A program made the translations under genes and the position numbers. Below are positions 22,865 to 38,000 of a stretch of 64,000 nucleotides of DNA, piece after piece; within the stretch, counting starts at the first letter, position 1; each line of letters starts with the position of its first letter. The notes below the pieces were generated by a model. It did not search any database. It was given only the letters and a program-made list of their open reading frames with translations, and was not told where the DNA came from. Origin of the DNA: Diphasiastrum complanatum (taxonomy: Eukaryota > Streptophyta > Lycopodiopsida > Lycopodiales > Lycopodiaceae); NCBI GenBank assembly GCA_029204225.1, contig CM055092.1:66949423-67013422 (forward strand). Reading direction: 5' to 3'.

Positions 22865-24290
22865 ATTGCCCAATTAATGAGCAAGATTCAACATTCCTTG
22901 CAAAAAGGCCTCCGTGTGACGGGTACTGTGAATTCAAAAAATTACGATTTTAACAGCACTGCTGAATGCTGATTATCAATTTTCAGGTCAGTTTATGATT
23001 GTCTCCAATTTGGATGTGATTCCTAGCCCTCACCTAACAATAATAAGTGCCTCTCATTTGAATTTTATTTGGCCTATTTCAACCTCAAAGTAACAACTAC
23101 TCACGAGCATTTCACTAAAATTGTCCTCATGCAAATTTAATCTCGTTGTCAACATGTATAACCTAAAATTAAGTACAATAAACCTCAACAAATGCTACAT
23201 TAATTAGCTTTTTTTGTTACTTTCAGGTTTGTGAGCATAAATATACTCCCACATTAAAGGACGCGATTTGGATAAATGTTATTTCACACAAATACACAGA
23301 TGCAACATATTTTAGGATTTAGGGATTCATAAAAATTGTTTTCATACCCATTAACAAGGGCTCTAAATACACATGTCATTTTTATCTTCCAAGCTATTTT
23401 GCTAGCCCACAACCTCATCACCACCCCTCATGTCTAGCACAAAATCATCAATTTTCCAGCAGTTACACAGTGCAAAGATCATCAATTTTTCAACTAGAAA
23501 TTGTTCTTATTCATAATGTATGTACATCTCACCAATAATGAAGATGAGCATTGGGGATGATAAAGTTTTTATTGTTTCAGTTTCATGCCTACTTGGAAAT
23601 GACCTTTTATTTTTACATGGCTAGTGCTTGACGGTCAGGCCATTGAATGTTCTTTTTGTTACTAAGTTGTGCTATGCCTTTGGATCAAATAGACTGCCTT
23701 TATTGTTGATTACCTTATGAATGAATGCATGAATGTTCGGTTCATTGCTATGTTATGTCTTTGGATTGATGAAATGATTTTGTCTTGTTGTTTGATGTCT
23801 TTAAATGACTTGATTATTATGTAATATCTTATGGTTAGCTTTGGGTAAGTGATTTTTTTATTTTGTGATAGATGAATGTGGTTTAGTATTTGGAGCAACA
23901 ATATTCACTTTGAATTTATTTTTTCCAATATAATAAGCACTAAAATTCAAACATGTTACAAAGATGTTTTCTTTTGAGGCTCCCCTTGAGGAGGCTGGCT
24001 ACTGACCAAACCTATTACAAGACATTAGCTAGCCCTTGGATGGAGTACACTAACATAGCAGTTGGATGGTTAAGATTAAGCGCTTTTGTAAGGCCGTGCT
24101 ATGACATGCAGTGCTCTTATTCAACCACAACATGCCACTAGTATATTTTTCAGAGTGGAAAAATGCATCCCGACCAAACACCCTGCTTCACTGCACATAT
24201 GACCCTTTGAGAGCCATTTAAGAAAGTTTCTGGTTATAGATTTTTGTAGGAAACTAAAGAGAGAACACTGACAATTAAACAGTAACACTT
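20521..24290. other. Long AT-rich intergenic stretch
   Basis: Almost 3.8 kb without a supported gene; all open frames are short and lack motifs. It contains a (TA)n tract at 22832-22860 and many poly-A/T runs. Nothing resembling a tRNA or a known element was recognised. Confidence 0.6.
22832..22860. repeat. (TA)n microsatellite
   Basis: About 14 TA units. Confidence 0.95.
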
Positions 24291-24672
24291 ACTAGCAAAC
24301 AAAATGTCGAGAGACTGCACTCTGTGCACATGATCCAGCAAAATTAAAAGGAGCTGTTATAATAGTCATTATAGTTATACAATTACAAAAGCAATATGGA
24401 ATATGTCGATCTGTTAGATGACCATGGGAAGACAATTGCACTTCCGCAGATTTAGGGCACGAAGTCTGCAAATCAAGCCTCATTCTTGAACATTATCCTG
24501 GGACCTGCAAGCAGCATTTAGATAACGTCATTCGATCATTGATGATTATGTTATCATCGACACAGAGTCTATATTGAAAGCTCTTTACGAGTTCTCCAAA
24601 GGCATTACATGACCACTGCACACACGGTTGCCCAGGACGTACTGAGAATTCAGAACATCATTCAGTGTAGAT
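24291..24672 (-). other. 3' flank of the DREB gene
   Basis: Likely 3' UTR of the minus-strand transcription factor gene. No other coding signal; the polyadenylation site was not placed. Confidence 0.4.
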
Positions 24673-25899
24673 TTACTGTTCCCAGAGGGCTGGCTCCCAA
24701 TACGTGTTTTCCTCGTCACTGCAGATTATCAGAGGTCTTTCCAAGTGCGGGGGAGCAAGCATCATGGCTTCGGCCATGCTGGCTAGTACATTAGGCATGT
24801 GGAAGACAAGATCCTCATCTATGTATCCACCCTGTGCTTCAGATGTAGATAGCAAGCTTGTTGGCTGAAGTGAGGCAGAAGAATCTAGTTGATCAGCAGA
24901 TGTAATATTCTGACTTAAATCGCTAACATCTATGTCTGCATAGCGTCCCCTCTTCCGTTGAGAGCTTCGTGACTGTTTAAAAGAGCTGGAAGGACTTATT
25001 GGGCTTTCGGAGTAATCTGTTTGTTGTGCAGCTACTCCTAATAATCCATTGGCCGAACATGATCTGGCGAAGGTAGAAGCTGCGGCTGCGGCTGCTTCTT
25101 GTATGGCCTTGGGTGAGTCTGTAGCAGGCTTTGGAAGTGTATGAACGGAATCCGGAAAATTGAACTTCGTGTTTGGCCCTTTCAGGGCCAATGCAGCGAC
25201 ATCGTACGCACGTGCAGCCATCTCTGGCGACGTAAATGAGCCTAACCATATCCGAGATTTTTTCTTAGGCTCTCGAATTTCCGACACCCATTTTCCCCAT
25301 GCACGACGCCGAACTCCTCTATATACAGGTTCTGCTTTGTCCTTCACCGCTTCCGTTACTTGTATGGAGGGTGCTCCGATTTCTTTCCTGTCCTCATTTC
25401 GTCCAGAGGTAGTATTCGTATCCTCTCTCTGCCACTTTCCTGCTCCTGTATTTGAACTACTTTTACTAAGATCTTGCCAATTCTGCTCTCTATTGTTATT
25501 CTGGTCCGAATTGTTCTGCTTTTCTTGGATATTCTTAGATTCGTGGACGCATTCAGGAGGTCCAAAACCTCTCTCTGCATCATCATCATCATCATCTGTA
25601 CAATCAGAACACGAGCCCCCCGAGCTATTGATGCAGCCTGGATGAAGGCTTCTTGAGACCAGCAGAAGCAAGGAGCTGGAAGGTAGACTATCATGATCTG
25701 CATACTCCACCCCTTCCACCTCGGCCGAGCATGGAACGCAAGGGTCGCGGTCGTGGGAGGCGGAGCAACCGCTTATGAGATCAAAAGCGATCTGCGAATG
25801 CGTCTCACGACCGAGGGGAAGAGCAAGAGCGCGAATGACAGACGCAGAACGGGAGATAAGGCCCGGGTCCTTCGTGTCGATCCCCCGCGTCAGAGACAT
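24673..25899 (-). CDS. AP2/ERF transcription factor, DREB type (probable A-4/TINY-like group)
   Basis: This is a single-exon gene of 408 residues from ATG 25897-25899. One AP2 domain spans residues about 193-249, with [19 protein letters not shown], the RIWLGSF core and the [14 protein letters not shown] helix. Val205 and Glu210 are at positions 14 and 19 of the domain, the pair that marks DREB rather than ERF proteins, which prefer DRE/CRT elements. Other features are an acidic run of six Asp at 102-107, an Asn/Gln/Ser-rich linker, an Ala run at 269-274, a basic QRKRGR patch at 314-319 and a C-terminal [20 protein letters not shown] motif (361-380) of the kind seen in A-4 members. It probably acts in the nucleus on stress-responsive promoters; that role comes from the family. 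Confidence 0.93.
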   Translation of the reverse strand: MSLTRGIDTKDPGLISRSASVIRALALPLGRETHSQIAFDLISGCSASHDRDPCVPCSAEVEGVEYADHDSLPSSSLLLLVSRSLHPGCINSSGGSCSDCTDDDDDDAERGFGPPECVHESKNIQEKQNNSDQNNNREQNWQDLSKSSSNTGAGKWQREDTNTTSGRNEDRKEIGAPSIQVTEAVKDKAEPVYRGVRRRAWGKWVSEIREPKKKSRIWLGSFTSPEMAARAYDVAALALKGPNTKFNFPDSVHTLPKPATDSPKAIQEAAAAAASTFARSCSANGLLGVAAQQTDYSESPISPSSSFKQSRSSQRKRGRYADIDVSDLSQNITSADQLDSSASLQPTSLLSTSEAQGGYIDEDLVFHMPNVLASMAEAMMLAPPHLERPLIICSDEENTYWEPALWEQ

Positions 25900-27940
25900 G
25901 TGGCGTCCTTCGAAGCCTTCAACTTCGAATGGAAAAATCAGTTGAACAGTCTAGTAGGCTAATAATATAGTATGCGGAAGCCTGGTAGCGTCGCATTCAA
26001 AGCGAAAATCTAGAATTCATGGCTACGCGGCGACAGCGCTTGTCGGACGTCTCTCTGGCAAACAATCAGCCCAGCTCATGCCACTGAGCGCTGATCAACG
26101 GTCTTGTACAAAGAGTCAGCAGATCTGCCCCCAAACTCTAAGCTACATTGTCTCCTTTACCAAGTCTACTACGTGGCTTGATGTTGCTCATCAAGATAAG
26201 AAGGTTCATTCCTAGTGTGCAAGGAGGGGGCCGCACCCATCCTATTGTAGTATTGATGTATTATGGAATGGAAAGAGCTGGCGCACACGCCATTCTGCCC
26301 GGTAAAGATTTTCAAAAAAAATTGGGTGAGACCCGGAGGGGTCGGGCCTAAATTTTTTGGAAAGCCGAACCGGGCAAAATGGCCTATGCCCAGCTTCTTC
26401 CATTGCGTAATGGAGTCTTTGACTTTTTCACATGCCATTTACAAAGCATGATCATCAGTTTGGGTTTGTTTTGAGAAATTGCCACGTGGCAGTCTGACGC
26501 GGACTGACGTGCGTCTCGAATGGGCTTCAGAATTTTGAAATTTTTTAAAAAAAATTCAGTGACGTTTTATGCTTTCTAGAAAGCCCAAAAAGTGGGCATA
26601 ATCAACACAAAGAATCCATTACGTATCTAGAATCACAATTTATGATCAATTATGTCAATAGCAGCTTATGGATCGAGGATGGATGTGACAATGGGACTTT
26701 GCTGCATTAGAAAAAAAAATGAACAATACTGTATTTCATTAAGTTCTAGACTTGTGGGCATATTTTTGTGACTATGCTCAACTTTAACAAAAAAAGATTG
26801 ATGCTACAGACGTGCCATAGTCTTCCTCTAGGCGAGTTGGTGTATCTTGCTTTGCCCACCCAAGTTTCTATTATTTAAGGATACCATCAAGAAGTCATTT
26901 TTGGACCTTTTATCTCTCCCTACAAATTTTAAGTGGTTTTAGGTCTTGATATGCCCGTTGTGGTTCCTTCATTAGAGAAGGTCCCAACGTTAGAAGGGCC
27001 TTTTGTCAAGACTTTTTTTTCGCTTTCTATGTTCGTTTCTTGACATAGTGGCTTCTACGAAATGTAACTCACTAGACCTAAAAAACACAACTCATATTTG
27101 GGACAATTTGAGCTTCTGGCCTGGTAGATTGCAAAGCATATTATTGGTTAGCATGTGCGGCCCATGATTCACTAAACTGCTCAAGTTAACCTCAGGTTAA
27201 GGTTATTATGGGACTTGAAAATAGCAATTACTCCAACAAAGCGCGAAACCATAATGCTTTGGCACCTATTTAGCCCTCAAGTCTCATATTGAGAGATTCA
27301 AACGTGACTCCTCTTGCAAGCTATGGCGATGAGAAGAAGACCAAGTTCCTTGATTTACTTTGCAATTTTTTTATAATGAGAATAAAGATGATTGAACATG
27401 CAATTGCCTGTGAATATCGTAAGTTTTCTTGGGTATTGATGCATCCATCGACGAGAGGGGCTTTTCATCAAAAGAAAAAAATAAAATATACATATAGATT
27501 TTATTGGAAAGGTCGGATTATTGATTTCAAAATTTCAAAACTATCACCCTTCTCATCATATGTAATCCTAGATGGCTTTTGCCTTTGCCTTGAGGATCTT
27601 CTTAGAACATGACTTGAAGAGGCATCTCCATCATGACCATTCAAAGAACCATCTTCACCACCAAGCTAAAAGCATGGCTTGGTGGTACAAAAAAAGAACC
27701 CATTTTTCATTGTACCTTTTGGTAGTACATTTCACTTTTGGGAGATTTGGGAGGGACCTTGATAGATGCTACCCACGAGTTAATGCAATGAAGGCATCCA
27801 TAGTAATGATGGGCCTACCCTCTTGGAGTATTGGGGGGTAAGTGGTGGGCCTACTCTCTCTCCTCCAATAAAAAACATAAATGCATTTCTACCCAAAAAG
27901 GTGTTCCATTTTAATACTCAGGACCAAATCCATGGAGTAA
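25900..27940. other. DREB promoter side and intergenic spacer
   Basis: The first few hundred bases should hold the 5' UTR and promoter of the DREB gene. A GCCACGTGGC palindrome with a G-box core occurs near 26482. The remainder (26.5-27.9 kb) is AT-rich, with repeated GGTAGTAC/TGGTGG words at 27650-27740, and no supported gene. It ends where gypsy LTR B begins. Confidence 0.45.
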
Positions 27941-29616
<1,676 letters not shown>

Positions 29617-29627
29617 TATGCCAATTT

Positions 29628-29645
29628 TGGTGCCGTTGCCAGGGA
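29628..29645 (+). other. Primer-binding site of gypsy copy B (tRNA-Asp type)
   Basis: Same sequence and spacing as in copy A (TGGTGCCGTTGCCAGGGA). Confidence 0.75.
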
Positions 29646-29697
29646 TAGCCAAATAAAATTGATACAAAACTGACAAATCCACTACCATTTTTATTGT

Positions 29698-32600
29698 ATG
29701 TCAGATAAAGCTGTCCGACTCGAAAGATATCGGAAACTTCGAGAAGATTTTTTCAAAAGCCTTTAGGAATCTTTTCAAAGAGGAAATTCACTTTTTTGTA
29801 CTTATAACGAAGCTAGAACCTACTTTGATAATCTTCTTGTTAGTCTTGATAATTGAAGCTTCTGTTGTAGTTGAACCAAGTTATGTTGCTATAAATTCTG
29901 TTCCTGATCCGGTTCCTGATCCAGAACCTGAATTTGAACTTGAATCTAATCCAGATCTTGAGCCTGATCCAGATCCTGAGCCTTATCTAGATCCAGATCC
30001 AGAACCAATTATGGAAGGCTCGACTCCACGTTTCACTTCAATCTCAAAGATCAAATATGATTATTTTAAAGGAACATCTTCAGATGATACTGACACTTAT
30101 GTTTCGTAGTTTGAGTCAATTACTAACTCAAACAACGAAAGTGTTGATGCTGACAAGCTGTGGATCTTTCTTGGTCTTCTGAGAAGGCAAGTGCGCATAT
30201 GGTACAGCCAAGTTGAACCAGGACGTGTGGCTACTTGGTTGCTGCTGAAAAATGTGTTTTTGAACCAGTTCAAAGAAATTGGTTATTCATCCAGAGTTCT
30301 CAGACGACTCAACAATGTGCAAAAAAAAGTAAAGAATCTTTGCGAAGGTATACACAAAAAGTAAAGAATCTAACTGGAAAACTAACCGGAGTGTATCTTG
30401 TCGCGATGCAGGTCGAGTGATTTTTGGCAGGTTTACCACAAAAAATTGATCGCTGCTGCAGACAGCAAAAGACGATCTACCAGACGAACTCGAAAGTCTA
30501 AACATGATTCCAGTGGCAGTGAAGACGAATCTAAATCTGAATCCACTTCAAGTTCTTTCAGTTCCGAATCTGATTCTAGTAATTCGTTAGACTCAGAAGC
30601 TGATGAGGGAGATCGAAGAAAGAAACAAAGGTCCAAACAAAAAGAAGATAGCAAAAGCACTGAGGACAAATTTGCAACATCTAAAGTTGAAATTTTTGAA
30701 AAAGTAATATGGCTGATCTTAATAAGAAGTTCAACGATTTGAAAGTGCAAATTTCAGAAGTTGCAAACAAAAGATCGAAAGCTTCTTTTTTGAACTCAGG
30801 AGTATGGTGTACGAAGTGCAGTACATCTGGACATTCGAAAAAAGACTGCAAATTTGTGAATGCAAAGTATATTGAAGATCCTACCACAGGAAGTGCTCCT
30901 TATATTTCAAGATGACGCGACTACAATGTTCAGGGTATCACAGCACCAACCCAACAATCCAAACCAAAATTTGCACCCAAAAGACACAACTCTCCGGAGT
31001 TTGTGGCACCAACAACGAAGGTCACCAATTCGACAAAACCAGTTTTGGGCAATTGTTATAACTGTGGAGAACCAAGACATTTTTCGCCTGACTGTTCGCA
31101 AATATGGAAGCCGATCGGATATGTACCTCTCTGCTTGAACTATAAAGAACCTGGCCACAAATTTTCGGACTGTCCACAACTGTAGAAGTTGCATCCAAAG
31201 TACCAGTATGTTGCTACACCTGCTGTTGTTGTAGATTCGAAAAGAAAAGCTTCGGCAGATGTTGTTGTACAGAGGATTGATGTCATTGAAGACAAGTCAA
31301 CGAAGACAGTTGACCAATCTTGGTCGAGCAATGTCGAGAAGCTGTTCAAAGTCACTACGAGAAGCAAAAGCTCCTCGAAACCTGACTCGAAAGTTTCTTC
31401 AAAGAAGAGAAGAAATTCCTCGAAGAAGAAATCATCGAAAAAATCCATCATGAAGGAAGATCTTAAAGATAATCATAATTATGATCGTGATGCAGCCAAG
31501 CTATTTTCGAAGGATATTTCTGCAGAAGCTAAAGAAATTATCAATTTTGAATTACAGACAATCGCTACAAAGAAGAAAGTCACATTTGAGGAAGGGGATG
31601 TTGAAATCAAGAAGACCAACTTTCTGATGCCACAACTGACAAGCCTATCACGAAAGTGAAGATGAAAGACTATGATATTGTAAGTGATATTGGCTCTCTT
31701 CACCCCAATATAGCTTTCGAACAATTGTTGGCAGACAACACTTATTATCGTAAACAGTTAAAAGGTCTTTATGTCCCTAAGAAGACAAAGAATAATTTTT
31801 CTACCAGATGTTGGCGTACTATCTAATGATTTGGGAGATCTCGGTGCACCTGAAATCGACGTCTGGATGTTTAATCAAAAATGTGCTGATTGATTTAGAT
31901 TCGAGTGTCAATATTATAACAGAAGTCACTGCTCATGCCTTGGGTTTGATTGATATTCAACCAACTCAATGAAATATTAAGTTGGCCGATTCAACACGAA
32001 GAAAGCCTGTTGGCAAATTAAAGGACGTCATTGTATGTATACAAGCCAAGCCTTTTACGATGAACTTTATTGTTATCAAACCACTCGGTTTGCCCTCTTA
32101 TTCTGTGCTGATGGGACGACCTTGGCTTTATCAATCTAATGCAAGTGTACATTGGAAGTCCAGGAAATTGAGACAAATATGAAGGAGAAACTCCAATGTC
32201 CGACACAAGTTTTACCTCTGAAGATTCTTCTTATGCACTCAATATATTCTCTACTTATTCAGATATCGAAGTTAAATATTTCGAAAGCAATGAGAATAAT
32301 GATTTATCGGATGACGAAGAAGAATTTTTTGACGTCTACAATATTGAAACAGATATTTCTGTTAAAGAACCAAAAGCTGTAGACAAGAATTCTGAAGATT
32401 CTAATCAAGATGCTGACGATGAATCTGACGAATCCGAACAAGAATTTGGTAATAAACCACAAGCTGACGACAAGAATAAACCTGTGGAGACATCCATGCG
32501 TGAAATTCATGGCCATACGAAGGCTAGTATGACGGAAAAATTTATTTTACTAGATTCAACAGAGCTAATTGAACTTGTGCCTGGTAAATTCGTGCGTTTC

Positions 32601-33587
32601 AAAGTCCCTTGGAGAGACAGATTTAGCAAATTTTACTGAAGTGCTAAAAGAGTACCAAGACTTACATTATAGAGATGTCGAGACACTTGATTGTCACTTC
32701 ACCCTGAAAAATGTTTTTTTTGTATGAGAGAAGGTATACGTTTGGGGCACAGAATATCGAGCAAAGGAATAGAAGTCGACAAAAATAAAGTCGAGGTTAA
32801 AAAGAATCTCCTGATACCAACGAATCTACGTAAACTAAGAGGTTTCTTAAGACATGTTGATTATTACCGAAGATTTATCCAGAATCATGCCTTGATTGCT
32901 GCAGCCCTTACATAGTTACTTAAGAAGCAAGTCGTGTATTTGTAGATGGCAGAACAATAGAAAGCATTTGAAGAACTCAAGCAGACGCTGATTAATGCTC
33001 CAATTTTAAGATCACCTAACTAGATGATACTATTTCATAGTTATGTTAACGTGTCAGCATTTGCTATTGGTGTCTGTTTGAGTCAGAAGGACGAGCATAA
33101 GAAAGACCATCCAATATACTATGTTAGTTGTCAGCTTAATTCCTCGGAGAAAAATTATTCGGCAACAGAAAGAAAAGCACTTGGAATGATATGTACTATA
33201 GAGAAATTTCGGCATTATTTGTTAGGTTTTAATATTCCATGTTGATCATTATGCTTTGAAGAATCTTGTGAACAAACCTGATTTATCTTGTCGAATTGCT
33301 CGCAAGGTTTACATATCAAGTTGAACTTGGTCAAGAAAAATATCATACTAATGTTGATTATCTTTCACGACTCAGCACAGGAAAGATTGAAGAACCAATT
33401 AATGATAATTTTCTCGATGAAAATTTATTTCAGATATCATCTACGAATTCTCTATATTCTGATATTATTATTTATCTGAAGGATCAGATATATCCTGAAG
33501 GATAAGACTTGGAGAAGAAGGCAATATTTTAATACAAAATCGCACCTTATACCATTATTAACAATGTTCAGTACAAGCTTGGTGCAA
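29698..33587 (+). pseudogene. Gypsy copy B: gag-protease-RT/RNase H, interrupted
   Basis: In order, gag core (to about 30400) carries a TAG at 30106 where copy A has CAG. Two zinc knuckles follow (CTKCSTSGHSKKDC near 30817, CYNCGEPRHFSPDC near 31055), with a third degenerate one (CLNYKEPGHKFSDC). Next come a Lys/Ser-rich segment, an aspartic protease with a damaged active site (VLIDLDSSVNII, where DSG is expected) and the flap-side YSVLMGRPWL. After an acidic spacer the RT resumes only at LHPEKCFFCMREGI (about 32690), so the catalytic palm is deleted. RNase H (about 32935-33245) keeps YSATERKALGMI. Many stops and frameshifts. The pol frame is then split by the copia insertion at 33593. Confidence 0.88.
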
Positions 33588-33592
33588 ATAAT
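33588..33592. repeat. Target-site duplication ATAAT, left copy
   Basis: The five bases immediately before the 5' LTR of the nested copia element equal those immediately after its 3' LTR (39784-39788). Confidence 0.9.
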
Positions 33593-34329
33593 TGTGAAGA
33601 ATTGAAAAAGATTATCTATGTTAGATATAGGGGTCTTATGTTTTTTACATCAAGCATCTAGGTGTAGGATGTTGATAGGAATAGATTTGGCATAGATGGC
33701 AAATTATGCATTTTCACTTGTTATGCCACTATTGAGCCAAAATAGAGTAAGAGGCTAAACACGTGCCAATTAGAGTGTAGACAAGTGTAAAGCTTTTGTT
33801 TGATGAATTCCAAGAGGTCCAATAGGATTTAGAGGTGGAACCTTGTAAGGTCCAATAGGAAATTGAGGTGTGCTTGAATATAGTCCAATAGAATTAAGAG
33901 GTGCATGGATCAATGGTCCAATAGGATCAAGAGGTGACAAAGTATGGTCCAACCATAGTTAAGCATAGTGGTAGCTCGTGGATCTACTAGTATCATTGTA
34001 CTCCTCATTTTGGATCTAATTGATTTGGTGATTTCATGGATTTTGTGAGTTATTGGATTTCTAGCTTTCTCTCTCTACCCGAGAGCTCATGATGTTTTTT
34101 CTCTCTCTACCCGAGGAGAGCAGCTTGTTTTTACTTAGATTATTTTTTGAATACTTCCCACACGTGTGAGTGAGAGTTGGAAGTGATTGAATGCATGTAG
34201 TAGTGTGTTTTTGCCATAGAATCAAAGAGAGATCTTGAATCTCAATCTAGTCTTGATCTTGGTGCATCTACACACCTTAGGAGATCACAAGTACATGTAG
34301 TGGACAATCCACACGTGTGAAATTCAACA
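33593..34329 (+). mobile_element. Nested copia element: 5' LTR
   Basis: A 737-base direct repeat starting TGTGAAGAATTG and ending AAATTCAACA. It matches the 3' LTR at 39046-39783 with about ten differences by eye, one of them an indel. It is flanked by ATAAT outside and by the primer site inside, so both borders are certain. Confidence 0.95.
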
Positions 34330-34342
34330 TGGTATCAGAGCC
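34330..34342 (+). other. Primer-binding site of nested copia (tRNA-Met type)
   Basis: TGGTATCAGAGCC directly abuts the 5' LTR, complementary to the 3' end of initiator tRNA-Met. Confidence 0.9.
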
Positions 34343-35085
34343 TACTAAGGTTACCATGCATTTTGATCCATCTAAGTGAAAAAAATTTCATCAATCTTGA
34401 GCTAGAAGTTGTCAAGGCCCATTTTCCTAGCTATCTTGTTCAATCTTGGATCAAAAGAGATCAAAAGGACATTGATTGGATCTGACCTGGTACTGTATGG
34501 AATCAGGTGCTCAGACACATGTGAGGAGCATCCAATTTCAGTTTGGAAGTTCTCTCTCATGGTTGATCCATTTATCTTGCTTGATAGCTTGTTTTGAAGC
34601 TATTTTTGTCTAGTTTCTGATGCAATCAGTTTCATTCCATTTGGTTGAGCTAATCAAAAGCTATAAGCTTTTGAAGAGGGTTAGGTAGGTCACTTAGACC
34701 TGGGTGGACACATTTGGTTTGGTCAAGAGATTGCTTGGTTGATCCAAAATCACAATTGTATGCTTGCCAATCTCATCTATATGTGATTTAGGCACTGTTT
34801 TGAGATCTTAGCCATTTTGTTTCATGCAATATCATTGTATTTGAGTCAAATTTGGTTTCTTAGAGTACTTCACACGTGCTAAGAGTGTTTGATCCTAACT
34901 TTGCCTATACTCCATCATTTGATGTGAAATAGATCTTGTTTTAGAGAGATTTGTGTAGCTAGTGAGAATCAATTCACAAATAGTTGCAAGATCTTTCATA
35001 GGAGGAGATAGTACTCTCTTATTGGATCCTATTGAGAGTGTGTAGCAACATTTATTGTTCATCATTTGAGTTTTCTTCACTTCAA
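34343..35085 (+). mobile_element. Nested copia: untranslated leader
   Basis: About 740 bases between primer site and gag start, with no long frame; the expected leader and packaging region of the element. Confidence 0.7.
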
Positions 35086-38000
35086 ATGTCTTCAATGGGT
35101 TCATCCTTGTTGGAATCAAGTGAAAGATTGACCACTTCAAGCTATTCAATTTGGAAAATGAGGATGGAGTCCATCTTGATCCTTCAAGACGTGATGGACA
35201 TAGTTCTTGGCCTTGAAAAAGAACCACAAGTTCTTCAAGAGGTTCAAAAATACAAAAAGAGAGCTAGGATGCCTCTCCACTACATTAAGATGAATGTCTC
35301 TAATGAGATATTGAGGGAGATAGGTACTTGTACAACAGCCAAAAAAGCTTGGGATTGTCTCAAGACTATCTATGAGGCTAAGAATACCTCTAGGATTCTC
35401 ACTCTTAGGAATCAAATCTTTCAAAGTAGCCAAAAGAGTGATGAGAGTGCATCTAGTTATGTTTTGAGAGTACAAGATATTCATAGAGAACTTGCTTGTA
35501 TTGGTGATTCCATCAATCAAAATGAGCTAGTTCAAGTCATTCTCAATGGCTTGAGAAGTGAATTTGATAACCTTGTCCAATCCTATGACATTAAGGAGGA
35601 GCTACCAAGTTTGGAGGCTCTCCAAAGTGTGATAATTTCGTAAGAATCAAGACAAGAGTACAAGCTCTTGAGGATGGACAATGATGGCAAAGCTCTCTTT
35701 GCCAAGGATAAGCACAAAGGGAGGAGCAAGAACCAACATCAACAATCCTCAAGCAAGGACAAAGTCAAATCCAAAGACAAAGATGAGGAGGAAGATGATT
35801 CCTCTAATGCTTCATCATCCAAGCTCAAGAAGAAGAAGATCAAGTGCTTTTATTGTGGCAAGAAAGGTCATTATGCCACCAATTGCTTCAAGAAGAAGAA
35901 TCAACTCAAGCAAGCCAACATTACCAATGAGAAGGAAGACACTATTGCAAGTGATGGAGAGGGATCTCTTATGGTCTCTAGTTTCTCATCTACTTCTTTC
36001 AAGAACCACGGCCTATGGTATATCGATAGTGGAGCCTCTTCACATATGTGTAGCTCCAAGGACTCTTTCTCTTCTATTGCACCTTATGATGGAGTCAAGA
36101 AATCAATATACACTGCAAATGATTTTGAATGTCCTATTGAAGGCATAGGGAACATTCCCTTGAAGCTTGCATCCTCTAAAGTTCTTTCTCTCTCTAAAGT
36201 TCTTTATGTACCTAAGCTTACCAAGAATCTTATTAGTGTTGGCCAATTGCTTGATAATGGCCTTGATGTAAAATTCAATGTTGATACTTGCACTATCAAG
36301 AAGAATGATGAGATACTTGCATTAGGATCTAGATTTGGTGGCATCTATAAACTAGATCCAAATGAGTATGTGAATGCTTGTAATGTTGCTCTTGTGAACA
36401 AGCTCTCTATGGAGGAATTATGGCATAGGAGGTTGGGACATCCCAACTACAAATCCATGCTCTCTATGATCAAAGAAGCCAAAGCTATTGGCTTGCCAAA
36501 GTCACTCTCCAAGAAGATCAAGCCTTGTGAGGCTTGTGCTATTGCTAAATCTCACAAAAAGCCTTTTACAAGATCTTCTATCAAAAGCAAGTATCCTTTG
36601 GAGTTAATCCACTCGGATGTGCATTTCTCATCAACTACAAGCAAGGGAGGAGCCACTTGTTTTGTTACTTTCATTGGTGATTACACAAGATTCACTTGGA
36701 TATATCTTCTTGCTTCTAAATCTATGGTGTTTGATCATTTCATTATTTTCAAAGCTTATGTAGAGAAGCAATTCTCATTCAAAATTAAAGCTCTTAGAAG
36801 TGATGGAGGTGGTGAATATATCTCCAATAAATTTCAAGATTTTTGTGAGCTTGAAGGCATTAAAAGAGAGTTTTCTTGTGCCTACTCTCCATCTCAAAAT
36901 GGAGTGGCCGAGAGAAAGAATAGATCTCTATGTGAATGTGCAAAAGCTATGAGAATTGAGGCATCTTTGCCCAAAGATTTTTGGGGAGAAGCCATTAATT
37001 GTGCAAATTATCTTTGCAATAGGCTCCCACATATAGCTCTTGGAGGAAAGTCACCATATGAAATCTTATTTTTGAAGAAGCCTAAGGTTGTTCACCTTAG
37101 AGTTTTTGGATGCTTATGCTTTGTACATATTCCCTTGGAAACAAGGAAGAAGGAAGATCCTAGTGCATGCAAAGGGATCATGGTTGGATACTCATCCACC
37201 AAGAAGACCTATAGAGTCTTTATACTCTCTACTTCTCAAGTAAATAAGTAGAGATGTTGTCTTTCATGAAGATCAACACTCATCTTTTGAAGAAGCCGAG
37301 ATCAAAAAATCTATGGATGCATCATCAATTATTGATTTTGAAGACAATCATGATGTGATGGGGTCGAGATTTGAAGAAGACTCTCCTCGGATTTTCTCAC
37401 CAAGAAGATCCATGAGAGATAGATCCGAGCCTAAGAGGCTCTCATATGTTGACAAAGGCAAACAAGTGGATCTTGATTCCACTAATTATGTTTTTTATGT
37501 CTCTCATGAAGAGCCAAAGAATGTACAAGAGGCACTCAATACCAAGGAGTGGTATGATGCCATGAAGCAAGAGTATGATGCATTGATCACCAACAATACT
37601 TGGGAGCTTGTGGATCCTCCATCCAACAAGCATGTGATTGGTTGCAAGTGGGTATTTCGGATCAAGTTCAATCATGATGGCACCATCAACAAGCATAAAG
37701 CAAGATTATGTGCCAAAGGATTTGCTCAAATCCATGGTCTTGATTATGAGGAGACCTTTGCACCCATTGCAAAGATGGTGACAATAAGAATTCTTATTTC
37801 TCTTGCTTGTTTTTTCAAGTGGAAGGTGTTTATCCAATGCTTTTCTAAATGGTTATCTTGAGGAGGAGATCTATATGGAACAACCTCAAGGATTCATCAA
37901 GGATGAGTCCAAAGTGTGCTTGCTCTTCAAAAGTCTTTATGGACTCACGCAAGCACCAAGATCATGGTATTCAAGACTTAATTCTTTTCTTATCTCACTA

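Noticed and set aside
24977-25962. Long frames on the other strands across the DREB gene (e.g. 25160-25645 plus)
   Set aside because: They are shadows of the AP2 coding sequence, with no domain of their own.
26148-26451. Overlapping frames on both strands near 26.2-26.45 kb
   Set aside because: No motif, no splice partners; both strands equally open over a short stretch.
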